Part shown: piece after piece, positions 36,293 through 48,922 of the stretch
Layout of the letters: each line of letters starts with the position of its first letter
Position numbering within the stretch: position 1 is the first letter of the stretch
NCBI GenBank assembly: GCA_039545295.1
Contig: BCIK01000024.1
Location: forward strand, 1 to 64,000
Direction: 5' to 3'
Origin: Udeniomyces pyricola
Lineage: Eukaryota; Basidiomycota; Tremellomycetes; Cystofilobasidiales; Mrakiaceae
DNA length: 64,000 bases
Made by a program: the position numbers and the translations under genes
The notes under the pieces: model-generated
Database searches by the model: none
Told to the model about the DNA's origin: nothing
What the model saw: only the letters and a program-made list of their open reading frames with translations

Positions 36293-36757
36293 GACAAGGA
36301 TAAAAATCCGGGCTGATTGATATGTTCGTACAGAGCTACATACGCTGATACTAGCAGTCAAGGCTAAACATAGACGGAAGGTGTGAGTATGTATATGGAT
36401 GGATAGAGGAGAAAAAAAGAAGACGAAGAAAGTAAGAACAGACATGAAGTAAAAGGGACAAAATGGAGAAGAAAAAGAAGATACGATCGATGAAAGACGA
36501 GAAACATAGGGGAATATTAAGAGTCCAATCACACACACAAACCGAAATTGATGACGATTAGGAAGGGAAGATAGGCGCATAGCATGGTTCGAGGAGGGCG
36601 AGCAAGATCAAGGGGTTCTGTGGGTGGGACAGGAAAATAAGCCAGGCAATAACGAAACGAACAAAACAATAGAACAGCCAACCATAAACAACTGAAACTG
36701 GTTAGATGATTGGGTGGTAATTTGCTTGCCAAAGATAAGGATAAAATAAGAAATGGG

Positions 36758-39700
36758 TTAAACCGTAACGCCGCCGCCGCCGACGGAAGGAACATTGATA
36801 CCGCCTCGATCCTGACGCCAGAGCTTGTCCTTCGCTCGAACTTGGATGTCGGCGTAAGGTTGGGTTTGGTCGAGTTTGAGGGCGTCTTTCGTCCCGAGGA
36901 CGAGGAGCTCAAAGAAGAAGGCCGACGCGGCCCGGCGGGTCGTCTAGAGAAATGAGAAAAACGGAGAGAAAGGTGGAGAAAAGATGGGAAGTTGGAAGTG
37001 GAAGAAGGGAAAGAAAAATGCAGATTGGTCAGTTGAGGTCTTTCGGATCTTTGGTTCGAGTGGGACAAGGCAAAAGGCAAGACAGGGACAAGGCAAGACG
37101 GGAAGGGGAAGTTGAAACAAACTTTTTTGGTCGTAGAAATTGTCTCGAAGCTGAGGACTTTTTCGACTTGTTCTACCTCCTTCTCCCCCTCCTCCTCCGC
37201 CGCTGCCGCCGCATGCTGTGATGAATCCTCTTCGCGGGGTCCGACGGCCAACTCTCTCCTCAAGATCGTCAACGCTCGAGCAGTATTCTTGCTAATTCCA
37301 CTTTGGAGGTTGGAAGCCGAACCCGTTCGCTGCTGGGTCATCGTTGGCTCGAGATCTTCTTCATCGGCTCCGATCATACTCCGAGCAACGCTTGACGCCC
37401 GAACGCTGCCCGCTCGAACCGATGCGGATCGATGGGAGCCCGCGCGTTGTGATCGATGTTGGCCAGCGACGGCGGCGTCCGAGCCTGAGGCGAGACTACT
37501 CGGTCGAACGTCAAACACGTCAAGTGGACCTCCATCGCCATGGGATGATTGAGTCTCCAAATCGGCAAACACAGGATCGTAGACATCGGCACCCATCTCT
37601 GGACCAAAGTTGTCGTAAACCCCACCACCATCTGAAGGTCGAGCTGAACCAAGTCGGGAAGAAAGGCGTCCCACCCGAACCCTCTCCTTGTCCTCCTCTT
37701 CTTCAATGTCATCCTCAAGCTCAGAGAATTCTTCTTCTTCGCCATCGACGTTCTTGCGCACGATCTTGCGTCGACGAGGGGCTCGTAGCTTGCGTGGCTT
37801 GGGGGTCCCATCAGCGTGAAACTCGAGAGGTGCCAGTCGATCGTCAGCGGGATCGAGGTCGTCGAGGTTGAGGTTGGTGTCATTGTTGTCGTCAAAGTTA
37901 AAAGGTGCATCGTCGATGGGGCCAAATACGTCTTCTCCTCCACCAAAGCCGCCCTGGTCAAACGTGTCATCTCCTCCTCGAGCACTGCCGAGACCCAAGC
38001 TCAGCGCACGGCTCTCTCTCCTTCCGACCTCGACGTCTTCGCTGTCCCCGGTTCTGGCTCGCTTCCTCTGCTCAATAGCGGCGTCGACCTCTTTCTCCTC
38101 TTCGGCATCCTCATCGCCTCCTCGTCGCTTGCTAAGGATGGACGAAGGGAACATGAACATGCTGGCTAACTCTGGTCCGAACCCCTTCGGCCCGGCGTAC
38201 ATGAGTTGATGTCCACCCACAGCCTGGTGCATGGGGAAGTAATGCGCCATTGGGTCGTGTCGAATCTCGAGGAGCCGAATGACGGACGTCGAAGACGGGA
38301 TGAACCTCTGTGGAGCGAGGATGGAGGACAGGTCCCGATGACGCGCGTTGGCTCGCTCGCTCTCGAGCTCCGTCGTTTCGTCCACGATGACCCGGGCGAA
38401 TCTCTTTTTCTTTTGAGCGGCGAGCGCCGCGGCGGACTGCTGCTTGAGAGCGAGAGCATCGATCTGGGCGGCCGTCTTGGGGGAGAGGTTGGCGACGGAA
38501 GAGTCGTTGACCGATGTAGATTCGGCGGGTGGAGTTGAGAGACGCGAGGCTGACAACGATGACGACAAAAACAAGATACAAACAAGAAGCACAAACCAAA
38601 AAAAAAAAAAAAAAAGGACAAGGGAACACAAGCAGACAAGAAACAAAGTGCAAGAGAAGCGAACGAAGAGAAACATATCAGCACCACTCTTCATCCTGGC
38701 CGAACCAGTCAAGCGGGCAAGAAGAAATCCTGGTCGATCGACTCACATTCTTGGCTTTTCTTCTCTTCACCCGGTGGCGACAGTCCTGGCACGCCTGCCA
38801 TGAGAACCTCGTCGATATCCATGCCCATCCCACCCATACCGACGTCGTCCGCGAACCCCCCAGCGGCATCATCGATATCCATGCCAATGTCAAGGCCCAA
38901 GTCCATCTGCGGCTCAAACTCCATCCCCATATCAGCCCCCATACTAATGTCACCCTGTCCCATCGAAAGGTCACCCACGGCCGAAAGACGACCTGCACCA
39001 AACCCGGAGCCGATCGACTCTCGGACATGTCTCCTCGCCCCGGCGGCATCTCGACCGACTTCAATGGCCGACAACGTCTCGTCCATATCCATGGTCCCCT
39101 CGTTATCGTCATTGTGCATGCCAATGTCGAGACCGAGGTCCAAACCGAAATATTGGGATTGAATACCGTCGGATGGACCGATGTCGCGTCGAAGAGGATC
39201 AAAAGGCGCGTAGATATCGTCATAAGTCATGTCACCTCCGAGACCACCAAAGTCGCCCGGCGGGACATAAGGCGCAAAATCGATATCCCTGAAAAGCCAC
39301 GCAAAAAATCGAGAAATGAGTGGGCAACCACCATTTTAGTAGTGAGAGGCAAGAGTCGTCACAAGAAGAAGAAAAAAAAAAGTAAACAGGCAGATAAGGG
39401 ATTCACCAATCTAGGTTGAGCTCGTTGTTGTCGATATTGATGTCGTGGTTGGCAGCTCGGAGTCGATGCTCGGGAAGATCGACAAGAGCAGGTCGGATTT
39501 GCTGTTGGGTTTCCCGCAAACGAGACAGTATAGAAAAGAGAGAGAAAAAGGAAAAAGGAAGCGAGAAGTTGAGTGACGGCGCGTCGTCTCATTCGATCAA
39601 ACCTCGATTTCCACCCATTGAGCTCTCCCCTGCCCCCCCCCCCTCCTGCGCATCAACGGAGAACTCTTCCAATCGACCAAGCCACATTGAGAGCGCGACA

Positions 39701-40212
39701 AGAAGCTAAGACATACCATCTTGATGGTGACGAGCGCGTCGTTGCAGTCATCCAAAAGGTACTTTGCCTTTCGGGAGTAAATTCGACAGACGCCCAACAG
39801 AAGCTGGCCGGATACGCGAAGCGCCATTGGCTCTTGATCGCCCTTGAGGATATCCTCTGCATACAGAACGTACCCAAACATTCGCAAAACAAGCACACAC
39901 ACACAAAAAGCAATGATGACCAGTATTGATAGTCAGTCGTCCATTCCCCGTCTGCTTGAGCTGCGGGCCTCACTGTTAGCTTGAAGAATCGTGAGGCTTC
40001 TTGCAAGCCTCCTCGCCAACTTCCGATCGTCAAACGCGACGGACGACGCGATGATAAGGCAGCGACCCCTGGTGTAGGTGATACTCACTGACGGATTGCT
40101 CGACGTCGACGAGGGTGATTTGGTTTTTGGTCAATCGGCTCTCCATGTGAGCGGCGAGCCAGATCTTGGCGAGACTCCCCTTCTTGGTGAGGAGGGCATC
40201 GGAGTAGAACAT
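36758..40212 (-). CDS. Cohesin kleisin subunit Scc1/Rad21
   Basis: This nuclear subunit closes the Smc1-Smc3 ring and holds sister chromatids until separase cuts it. The N-terminal Rad21/Rec8 domain starts [20 protein letters not shown] at 40212 and continues [26 protein letters not shown] and [20 protein letters not shown]. The middle is acidic and low-complexity with [20 protein letters not shown] near 38900, then [20 protein letters not shown] and a stretch holding DVEVGRR at 38017..38037, a separase-type site. The C-terminal winged helix is encoded by the last exons ([10 protein letters not shown] near 37130, then [20 protein letters not shown], ending [12 protein letters not shown] at 36758). 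The C-terminal motif identifies a kleisin of the mitotic Scc1 type; a meiotic Rec8 is less likely because of the length and the separase motif. About ten introns. Confidence 0.92.
38017..38037 (-). other. Candidate separase cleavage site in Scc1-like protein
   Basis: The codons read DVEVGRR, matching the (S/D)xExxR separase consensus. It closely resembles the two cleavage sites known in budding yeast Scc1, which also end in a GRR. It sits in the unstructured middle of the protein within an acidic context ([15 protein letters not shown]). Confidence 0.7.
38598..38615. repeat. Homopolymer A18 in kleisin intron
   Basis: An uninterrupted run of 18 A on the plus strand (T on the coding strand) in an intron of the kleisin gene. 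Confidence 0.85.
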
Positions 40213-41126
40213 CCCGGGGGGGGAGGGGGGGGATTACTGGATGGTGATGGGTCGCGGGTTGAGTGTTGGGAGGAGAGGGAGATCCGGGACAGAAAGATGG
40301 TGTGGTCTTCAGGAAGGAGAGTAGAATCACAAAGGATGGACAAGAAAGAGTAAGGGATGGATGGGCGGGTGAATGAATGGATGGTATCGAAAGGGTGGAT
40401 GAATGGGAAACGAGGGGACGGCGTGGCAGCGGCAGCAAGGGATCGAATATCGATGGGGCCGATGGGGGAGAAGCTGGAAAGAACGCGTTGCCGATCGCTC
40501 CCCGCCCACGCTTTCGCATTACGCGTCGACCAAGCGTCGACTCTGCTTCAACCAGCAATGATTTTGTTTCTTCCTCTTCTGACGTCCCTCAAACTCGCCT
40601 GGATTGGGTTCGCAGAGTCACCCAACGCTCAGCACTTACTCATCATTGTCAAGCTGTATACGTATTCTCATCATCACCATCAGCGTAACAAACAAGACAT
40701 ACGAAGAAAACCCCATTCAACATGCAAACGCGCGCCAGAGATACAACCCTAACCAGACAGCGACAAGAAAAGAAAAGAAATCAAACTCCAGAGGAAGAAC
40801 GTCCAACCAGGGAGAAAAGACGAATGATTGGGAGATGAACCGACTCGTCAAAGCAAAAAAAAAAAAAAAAGAAGAAGAAGAAAACAGTCGGGAATAAAGT
40901 GAGAAAGAAAGGACGAATCAACCCTTCCACGACGATCGATACAACGACAAAAAAAAAGAGATAGATAATGAAAGAGAAAAATGAAAGAAATGACAATGCA
41001 AGAAAAAAAAATCAGAAGAACAAGAAGAAGAAAGGCCCAAGACACCTCCTGTTCCCTTTATGATATTCTACCCTCCAGTACCCCACGCTTCCCTAACTTC
41101 CCTCCCTTCGGTTTCGCACTTGCCGA
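40213..41126. promoter_or_regulatory. Promoter region of cohesin gene
   Basis: This spacer runs from the kleisin start to the 3' end of the amino acid permease. It holds two ACGCGT boxes (see separate entry), a GGATGGAT-type repeat at 40350..40400, a C/G-rich run next to the start (40215..40232), and A-rich low-complexity sequence at 40850..41035. No additional gene was seen. Confidence 0.55.
40483..40526. promoter_or_regulatory. Pair of MCB-type ACGCGT boxes upstream of kleisin gene
   Basis: Perfect ACGCGT words lie at 40483..40488 and 40521..40526, roughly 270 and 310 bp upstream of the kleisin ATG. In yeasts this word binds MBF, and G1/S expression of cohesin SCC1 is MBF-linked. ACGCGT also occurs singly at other places in the window, so only the clustering supports function. 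Confidence 0.45.
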
Positions 41127-44100
41127 TCAAACCTGCAACGAAGCGCTCGCTGTCGATGGACTTCTCGCCGCTCGCACATCAACGGCGGCATCGACTTTCT
41201 TGACATCGGTGTCTCGATCGTACTCGTCTGTCGGGTAATCAGAAAGATGGTGCGCGACTTCTGTCAAAGGCCGATGAGAAGAAGGAAGAAAGGGATCGGA
41301 TATGCAAGTTTGTTCTGTTCATCAGCATTCTTCTGTCACCACCTAACCACGCCCACTAGACACTAAGCAAAGTCAGAGAGCAAGAGAAAAGAAAGACTGA
41401 CTTGAGGGGTCCACGAGTCCATCTTTGACGAGTTGGTGCAAAGGTCCCTTGAATGTTTTTCGAGCGAACGCGAACCAACTGATCAGGACCCAAGCCAAGA
41501 CGATGCCGACCGCGACGGGAGCGTAGTTGAGCGTCTCTTGGGTGACGGGGTTGACGTTTGGCAAGCAGAATGCGATGGTGATAAAGGCGACCCAGGCGCA
41601 AGCGATCAAGGCGTTGATGCGAGAAAATCGGCCCAGGTTGAACGGTCCGCGGATGAAGTTTTCGGGGTACATTAGGCCGAGAAGGATCGGGAGTCCATAC
41701 TGCAATTTCAAGCGTGAACCGGGAAACAAACAGCAAGAGAGCAAAAGAGCATCCTTGAGTATATGCGTAGAGGTTGGCATGGAGACGATCAGACGTTGAC
41801 TACATACCGAAATGTACAAGCCAATGGTAGCAATCGAGGTGGCCGCCGCGAAAGCCACGGAACTTCCCAAGCTAGGCAGAGCAAGAACGAGGGCGAGGAA
41901 CGCAGCGAACCAAACTAAATCGAACCCGACGAGAAAACCAAAATAAATCAATATCCCTCATCGAGTATGATAAACTCAGAATAAGTTTCAGACGCGAGAC
42001 TTACCAGCAGCGACGGGAGACTGGTATTTCTTGTCAACCTTGGTCAACACTCGGGGGAGTCCACCATCTCGAGCGAACGCGTACATCATTCGAGAGTTCG
42101 ACGTGAGCGAGAAGAGTCCCTGTTAATATTCCATGGCCAGTTCCATGAAATTGTAAAAGAGAAGAAACTGATCAGTCGACGAATCCTATGAGCAGAGCCA
42201 AGTATTGGTCTGAACAAAGAAGCGGAAGAACAACTTACGCAATGCCAGACACAGATCAAAATGAGGGAAAACAGAACTTTGGCGCCGACAATGCCAAAGA
42301 TATCAATGAAGATCTGCAGAATCGGTTGACCACTCTCCGAGTTGACGGTGCGATCAAAGTCTTGGATACACTGCAACAGTAACAAATCGATGCCAGAGAG
42401 TAGATTGGTAAAAATCAGCTGTGGTGAAGACTTTTGATGCATGACGGATAGCCAGAGCCGCGAGGATGCGAAATAGGTTGAGAACTGAGAATTGCTACGT
42501 ACGAAGAGCAGACTCGTGATGTAAAAGAATCCAAACAAAATGGACGTGAAGACACTTTAAATGAGAAAAAAAAAACACCAGGTGTCAATTCAACGAATTA
42601 CGAGTGTGGGAGAGAGTTATATTCTTGAGGCTCATGAGCTGACCTGCTGACAACACCAATCGCCGAGTTTCGCGCCGAGTTCTCAGTCTCCTCCGCCATG
42701 TGAGCAGACGCATCGTAACTGAACGTCCACGATCAACAGCAAAGAAAAAGAAAAAGACGCATGTCAGTCTCTCCGTGCGTGGGTACATGGTGGGCGAACT
42801 CTACACAACGGCTTACCCAGTGATGGTGAACTGAACAAAATCAAACAAACGACCAGCCGGCGAGAGTCAGTATTCGTACGTGGCACGATGTTAGCACTGT
42901 ATGAACGACCTAAATGACTCACCTGAGCCATCAGGATACCAATGACGGCAACGTAAGCTGGCGAAGCACGGACACTCCATCCGACGTCGGTGTCAGAAGC
43001 GGCGGTGCCGTCATAGAACTTGCCGAAAACAAACTTGGCCGACTGATACGACGGCGCCTTGGCGAGGACGGCCACCGTCAGACTGAAGACACCTAGCGAA
43101 TGCAGAGCTAATAAAAGAAAATACACACACAAATATTGTACCGTCAGTCATTAGTTCGGTGGTATTTCGCAAGGAGCACGTGATAAGTTTGAACTCACCG
43201 ATTGAGACATTGTTGAGGACTTTGAGAAGCTGGATGCCAAAGGTGTTGACGAGCGCATGAGAGAGGAGCAAGGCGATATGGATAGCGATCGTCCTGCCAG
43301 GGGTTGGGACATATCCGTCCAGCGTCGCCACCGTGCTTATCAGCCCAGCAAGTCCAAACGTAATTCCTACAGAACGGAACTTGAACAATCTCATCAGGGT
43401 CATGTCGGTTGATCCGCTTGCATCTCTCCAATTTTTGCAATTGTTCGATGCTCACCGGTCGTGACGGCAACCTGGCCGAGGAAATTGAAATAGCCCGTCA
43501 CCCAACTCCAAAAGGCGGAGTGTTTAGGTGACGAAAGGACAGCCGCCCAGTAATAAGGTCCACCAGCACATGGGACAGCCGATGTGATCTGCACATGGAG
43601 ATCAAAGCATGTCAAGACACCGTAAGAACGAAAGAGGCAAGGGAATGGGGGGGGGGGGAGACAGAGCCAGATGAGGAATTCAAGAAACGCGTCAGTACAT
43701 CACGTATGTACCAGATGTTTGAAACGCAGCAGCACAGATTCGACACGCACCTCGGCCATGCCCAGAGCCACAAACATGGCTGCTCGTGAGAGAAGAAGTC
43801 AAAGAGAAGAGCGACGACGGAGGTGAGCGAGCGGGGCAACGAAAGCATATGGGAGGCGAGCCAATCTCCGTTCCGACCGCCCATCCGGGATCGACCGCGC
43901 CAACTTGCTGTCCGACAAGACCGTAATCTCTGTGTATGATGGAGAGATAACATGTCTGTGGGTCGAGATGGAAGGGGCAAGGTACGCACTGAAAAAAGAA
44001 ACGACGATCCAGCCAATGGTCATGACTGCTGGTCCGCCGGTAGTGAGACCGTACGCAAAGAGAGTAGCTGCGAAGGAAGCAAATATTGGGAATCAGGCCA

Positions 44101-44405
44101 GAGGAGTTAGCGCACGTCGCAGGAGGGAAGAGAGATATTAAGGACCACGAGATATTCACTGCTGCCGGTAACGATCGAGATGACGGAAAATGAGGAGCCA
44201 AAGTTGTTGCTGGAGAGAATGTAGGCATGTCCATTCAAGGAGAGGTTCAGTTCTTGGTCGAATAAGAAACAATCGAAGAGGACGACTATGATGATAATGT
44301 CTATGGGGAGGGGACTGACAGCAAGCCCCAGCCTCGTTTGAGCTCCTGATTGTACCCCATCTCGGCCAGCTTGGCGGCATCTCTATCATCTGCTTGTGAA
44401 CTCAT
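41127..44405 (-). CDS. GABA/choline-type amino acid permease (APC superfamily)
   Basis: A 12-helix proton-coupled permease of the fungal amino acid/choline transporter family (Uga4/Hnm1-like). The start at 44405 reads MSSQADDRDAAKLAEMGYNQ followed by ELKRGWGLL, a typical cytosolic N-terminus. Later exons give CAGGPYYWAAVLSSPKHSAF, WVTGYFNFLGQVAVTTG, GITFGLAGLISTV, the family signature GYDASAHMAEETENSARNSA (about 42700), SRMMYAFARDGGLPRVL (about 42080), and helices such as FAAFLALVLALPSLGSSVAF. The last exon ends VDAAVDVRAARSPSTASASL plus two residues and a stop at 41127. About fourteen short introns. The specific substrate (GABA, choline, polyamine or other) cannot be told from sequence. Confidence 0.9.
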
Positions 44406-45620
44406 GGAATGAGGAGGACTAAGGGGTGAAGGCGTAGATGAAGGGATATTGGAGGGTGAGGCGACGATTGAAGGACGAGGGTATGGGGAGAAGTCTAGTG
44501 GACTGTACGAGAGAACGAGTTAAGGATGAGGTTGTCGTGATTGCCAAATAGCGCGCCTCGGACCAATCTCCAGGGAATCGCCCACTCGTCATGACTGATT
44601 ATGCTAGGCAATCAGTCGATTTTATCTCTTCTATCTGCTTCTTTTATTCTATCTTTCTTTCTTTCATTCTTTCAGCCGTACGTGTATATTACGTGACTCT
44701 TCCGAGCTGACAGTCAAGATCCTGTCTATGCTATATCGAACATGATCTCGTCTGCAATCTTATACCCCAACTGTTACATATAGCTAGCTGTTGTCTCCTC
44801 AAATTATCTCACTCCATGAGTACTACAACTGACCATGGCGCTAATCAGCCCCTTTGTTTGACGAATCGACGAAAGCCGCTCGCTCGCTCACTGACCCGAC
44901 TGGGAGCGTGAATATATTAGCCGGCTCGGCGCGCGCGCGCCCATCAGTTGCCTGCACGCACACATCATCGCTTCGTCGAGCGAGCGCGCCTAGCTCATCC
45001 ACTTCGGCGGCACAGGCCTCGTGATCTGCATTTCCTCTCCTGATAAACTCGAAATAGGGTTACCAAACAATCCAAAACAAAATATATATCTGAAAGGCGA
45101 CCAGAAGTATGGCAAGCTCGCCCGCATCTCCTCGACGTCCTTTATTTCAAGTCAAAAAAAAGATAAGCCAGCTCCTGTCACATCGTCCAGGCTGCCAAAC
45201 TTAAAAACTCGACAGCGTCTGCGCCTGCAAACCATTGATCAGCAGCACTAGCAGCAGTCGATCGATGATCATTGACATCAAAGACAGCGAGCTATCAATA
45301 TGCATGTGCATGATCGATACATATGAACCCTTGATGACGATCAGCATATCACCAATGTTCGTTCGAGGCCGGTAGTCTGCATGTATGACTTAGGTCGGCA
45401 AGTTGGGATGCATCTCAGAACAGGGAGAAGATACAAAGCTCATCGATAAGGACACAGTGTGAGGAGTAGCAGATGGGCGCGCGCCAGGACTCGATCTGCA
45501 GGCGACCGTTTTATCTCGAGCCCCAGTTGGCGAATCGTTAAGGAGAGAACAACGAACAAAAGAAAATGGAGAGCAAAGAAAAAAGTTGATGCAAGGTGAC
45601 ATCCAAGACCAAGCGAGCTA
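44406..45620. other. Spacer between permease 5' end and catalase 3' end
   Basis: It contains the permease promoter. A TTTCTTTC pyrimidine tract lies near 44640..44672, and GGCGCGCGCGCGCC alternating GC at about 44928..44941. The stretch 45000..45400 has GATCGATC-type words and short frames without recognisable motifs. No gene was seen. Confidence 0.55.
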
Positions 45621-48189
45621 TCAGGCGTCGTCAATCTTGACACCATCGGCCCTGAGAGCATCCTCGACGCGCTTAGCGAGGTCCTGGTCGACCTTGGCAA
45701 AGACGGCAAGTTGACGGCGAATGATGTGAGGATACTGGACACCACCAAGGTGACCTGACACGTTCTGTTGGAGCAGAAAGCAGAAACAACACAAAGGTGA
45801 TCAGTATCCAGATTACACACACATCAATGGCCGTACAGGTCAAGGTGGAGCGTACCTCAACAAAGTGCTTCTTCGCGTCGTCGCTGAAGACCTTCTGCCA
45901 GAGGACCCTCGGCTGCTCAAAGTCAACGTCGTCGTCGATGCCACTCTTAAATTCGACGGGAGCGTTACCGTCAAAGGCGTCCGAGATTTGTTCGAGCGTG
46001 TAGGGTCGCTTGGTATACTTGAGTGGCTGGAGAGACGAAGGGTAGTTCGGAGCCGATCCACCATTGGCGTCAAACGAGAAACCGTCGCGGGCGAAGTTGG
46101 CTGCAAAAAGAACGAGAGAGAGAGATGGGATGATTAGTCATTGAACAGCATGCTCAAAACAAAACGTAATGGTTACACTCACACACGGGGGCGACAGGGC
46201 AGTTGACGGGGAGTCCGTTGTAGTTAGCTAAAGCAGGTGATGATACAACAGACGCGTAAGTCAACCGTCTTTCACAACAGAGAGCAGCGCTCGAATGTCC
46301 AGACACATACCTCCGAGCCTGTATCGGTGGGCATCAGGGTAGGAGAATAACCTGGCTTGGAGAACCGGGTCGTTCGACGGCTCGATGCCAGAAACGAGAT
46401 GCGAGGGGGCAAACGCAGCCTGCTCGACTTCGTTGTGGTAATTCTCGGGGTTCCTGTCGAGCGTGAACTTGCCAATCGTGCGGAGGGGGTAATCCTTTTG
46501 AGACCAGACCTTGGTCAAATCGAGGACCGAGAACTTGGCCTTCTGGGCCTCCTCGGAGCTCATGACCTGAACTCTGACGGTCTGCAGGATAAAAGAGACA
46601 GAGAAGGGGTAGTTATAATCGTTCAGCTTTCTGCATTCAACAACTTACGTCATCTCATGCATGTCCACCCGTACCACTACAGCAATCTGCATCGACTTAC
46701 CCAAGATGGGAACTCTCCCTTCTCGATGGCCTCGTACAGATCTTGTCCGGACGAGTCTGGGTTCGATCCATCGAGCTTAGCGGCCTCTTCGGCAGGCCAG
46801 TTCTCGCAACCCTGGTCGGACTTCATGTGGATTTGCACGTAATTCTGTGTGGATGTAAACCATCAAATGAAGCGTCAGCTTGATCCAAGATGGTGAACCG
46901 ATCAGATAACAGATATTGAGACTTACCCATTTGCCGCTCTCAGTAACCATTTTCTGTTGAGCGAACGCAGCCGGTAATCGTCAGCAATCGGCCCCTTCCA
47001 GTAACGTCACAGACCTGGCCATTGCAAGACTAACGAGAGTGTGCCCGGCGTATCCATTCATGTGTCGATATCCCTTCGGGGTACCTCGCTCGCCAAACAA
47101 GATGAGAACCTGGTGAATAGACTCGGGGTTCTGAGACAAATAGTCCCAGAACATGTTGGGGTCCTTCCTGTGGGTCTTGGGGTTTCGCTTCTGCGTGTGG
47201 ATGAAGATGGGGAACTGAGCAGGGTCCCGAAGGAAAAACACAGGGGTGTTGTTGCCAACTATAAGGCCAGAAGATTCAGTTAGGTGTAAGATCAACCATC
47301 AGCAAGACGTTGCCAGGTGGGAGAGACGAACCAAAGTCCCAGTTGCCCTCTTCTGTCTTGAACTTGACCGAGAAGCCTCGGGGATCACGCGCCGTATCAG
47401 ACGATCCACTCTCGCCTCCAACCGTGGAGAATCGAGCAGTGACTGGGGTCTTCTTCCCAGGCTTGAGGAACTGAGGCGCCAAAGAAGAGAAGGAGAGAGT
47501 AAGAAAGATAAGGGACAAATGATGAGCAGGTCGCAAGAGATGACGGCGACATGCACATAACGCAACGACACTTACATCAGCACAGCACAGATCCGAGTTG
47601 TCTCCAATGGATTCGAAGAAACCATGAGCACCACTTCCTTTGGCGTGGACGACTCGCTCTGTGAAATCGGAGATGGAAAATGGAGACCGATCTGAGCGGA
47701 CTGCCAAACGAGCAGAAATAGAACAACAAAGGCCGGATACGAAAGAAAAGAACAAGGTCACTGACCAGGAAGTCGCTCTCGGTTCTGGTGCGTCAGCAGA
47801 TCGATCAGGTGGAAGTCTTGTAGCAGAAGCGGTCCGTTGGGGCCAGCTCGTTGGGCAGCTAGGACGGGAAGGGGGATAGAAACAATCGAGCGAGTCGAAA
47901 GGAACAACCAGAAGCTATTAGGTCAGCGACATTCGCCCTAACACGACCATCGACAAAGTATGGTTACTTACTTTCGGCACTGCCCTGAGGCACACCATTA
48001 GAGTCAGTGTAGGTAGCTCCTGAGTAGGAGAAAGCGCATGATCGGCAAGAGACGAGAAGGTGATGGTGCATGGTGAGCGACGTGGCCGTACGATGAGCGG
48101 AAGCGACAGCTTGTGGCGTCCGAGATCGGCAACGTGTTGAAGGGATAGATCGTGCACGTACCCTTGAACGGGCACTGGGGAGAAGGCAT
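45621..48189 (-). CDS. Monofunctional heme catalase
   Basis: It converts hydrogen peroxide to water and oxygen. The start [10 protein letters not shown] lies at 48189. Exons then give [17 protein letters not shown] and [16 protein letters not shown], with the catalytic His in VVHAKG. These are followed by [60 protein letters not shown] (catalytic Asn), [46 protein letters not shown] (proximal heme Tyr) and a C-terminal exon ending [15 protein letters not shown]. About 500 residues, so a small-subunit catalase without a flavodoxin-like C-terminal domain. There is no SKL-type C-terminus, so the protein is probably cytosolic unless another signal acts. Short introns interrupt conserved blocks. 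Confidence 0.95.
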
Positions 48190-48922
48190 GATGGTTCTGA
48201 GAAGAGCTTGAAGGGGTATGGACTAGGTGGGGAGTCTGAAGGGAAGAGTGGTGGCGGTGGTGGATAGAGGATAAGACGACAGAGTGCGTGAGCTGATGAC
48301 AACGAAATCGGAGCACTCCGATTCGACTTCCGAGTCGACCGGACGCCCAAATTCCAAACCCCAGCGGCATTTGCCCTATGGCTTACGTCATTCCAGCCGC
48401 TCCTGACTTCATCGCGCTTGATCTCTGCGATCTGGCTGCTGACGCGCCGACGCGCTGCATATCTCAATCTGGTCTTCTGTCTCGTGTGCACTGGCCATGC
48501 GCAGAACGTGGAACAACCGCATATAGATATCATACCTTGAGATTCAATGGAGCGTCTTTGGTAACATGGTCGAGGGGAAGACTGTTCCAGTTCCTATTCG
48601 AAGACGTGAGTACACAGAAAGTCTACTGCAGCTTTAATGCAAAGATCTCTCTGAGTCTTGTTCAATCGTGTACAATCAACCGATATTTCGGGATCTAGTA
48701 ATATTTCATACTTTTTGAATCAACTCGAGACCTCTCAACCTCGTAACTGATCATGACATTATTAAGTGTAGGCAGCAAAAGAAAAAGAGTAAAGGCCAAA
48801 AAAAAAAAGATAGAAGGCTCATCAAGGCCAGATACAACACGAGACAGAATTAAGCAGGCAAACAGCTACCGAGTACGACTGCAACAAGAAAACGAAGTGA
48901 AAACACGCTCGGGATCGTACAA
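48190..48922. other. Promoter region of catalase gene
   Basis: This spacer lies between the catalase start and the 3' end of transporter copy 2. It has a CACCACCGCC-type repeat (minus strand) near 48250 and A-rich sequence at 48776..48815. No coding feature was seen. Confidence 0.5.

Larger units (their letters stand above)
35519..36757. other. Convergent 3' spacer between Rab GEF and cohesin gene
   Basis: Both neighbours end here. A run of 25 A (35517..35541) starts within the TAA stop of the Sec2-like gene. G10-T-G12 lies at 35805..35827, and a GGATA pentanucleotide repeat at 36243..36292. Much of the region is A- or T-rich, compatible with overlapping 3' ends. No coding signal was seen apart from the compositionally biased extension of the kleisin 3' frame. 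Confidence 0.6.

Noticed and set aside
36529..37130. Continuous frame running past the kleisin exon towards 36529
   Set aside because: It reads through an intron and the 3' flank in the wrong frame; the conserved winged-helix residues ([16 protein letters not shown]) are in another frame and end at 36758.
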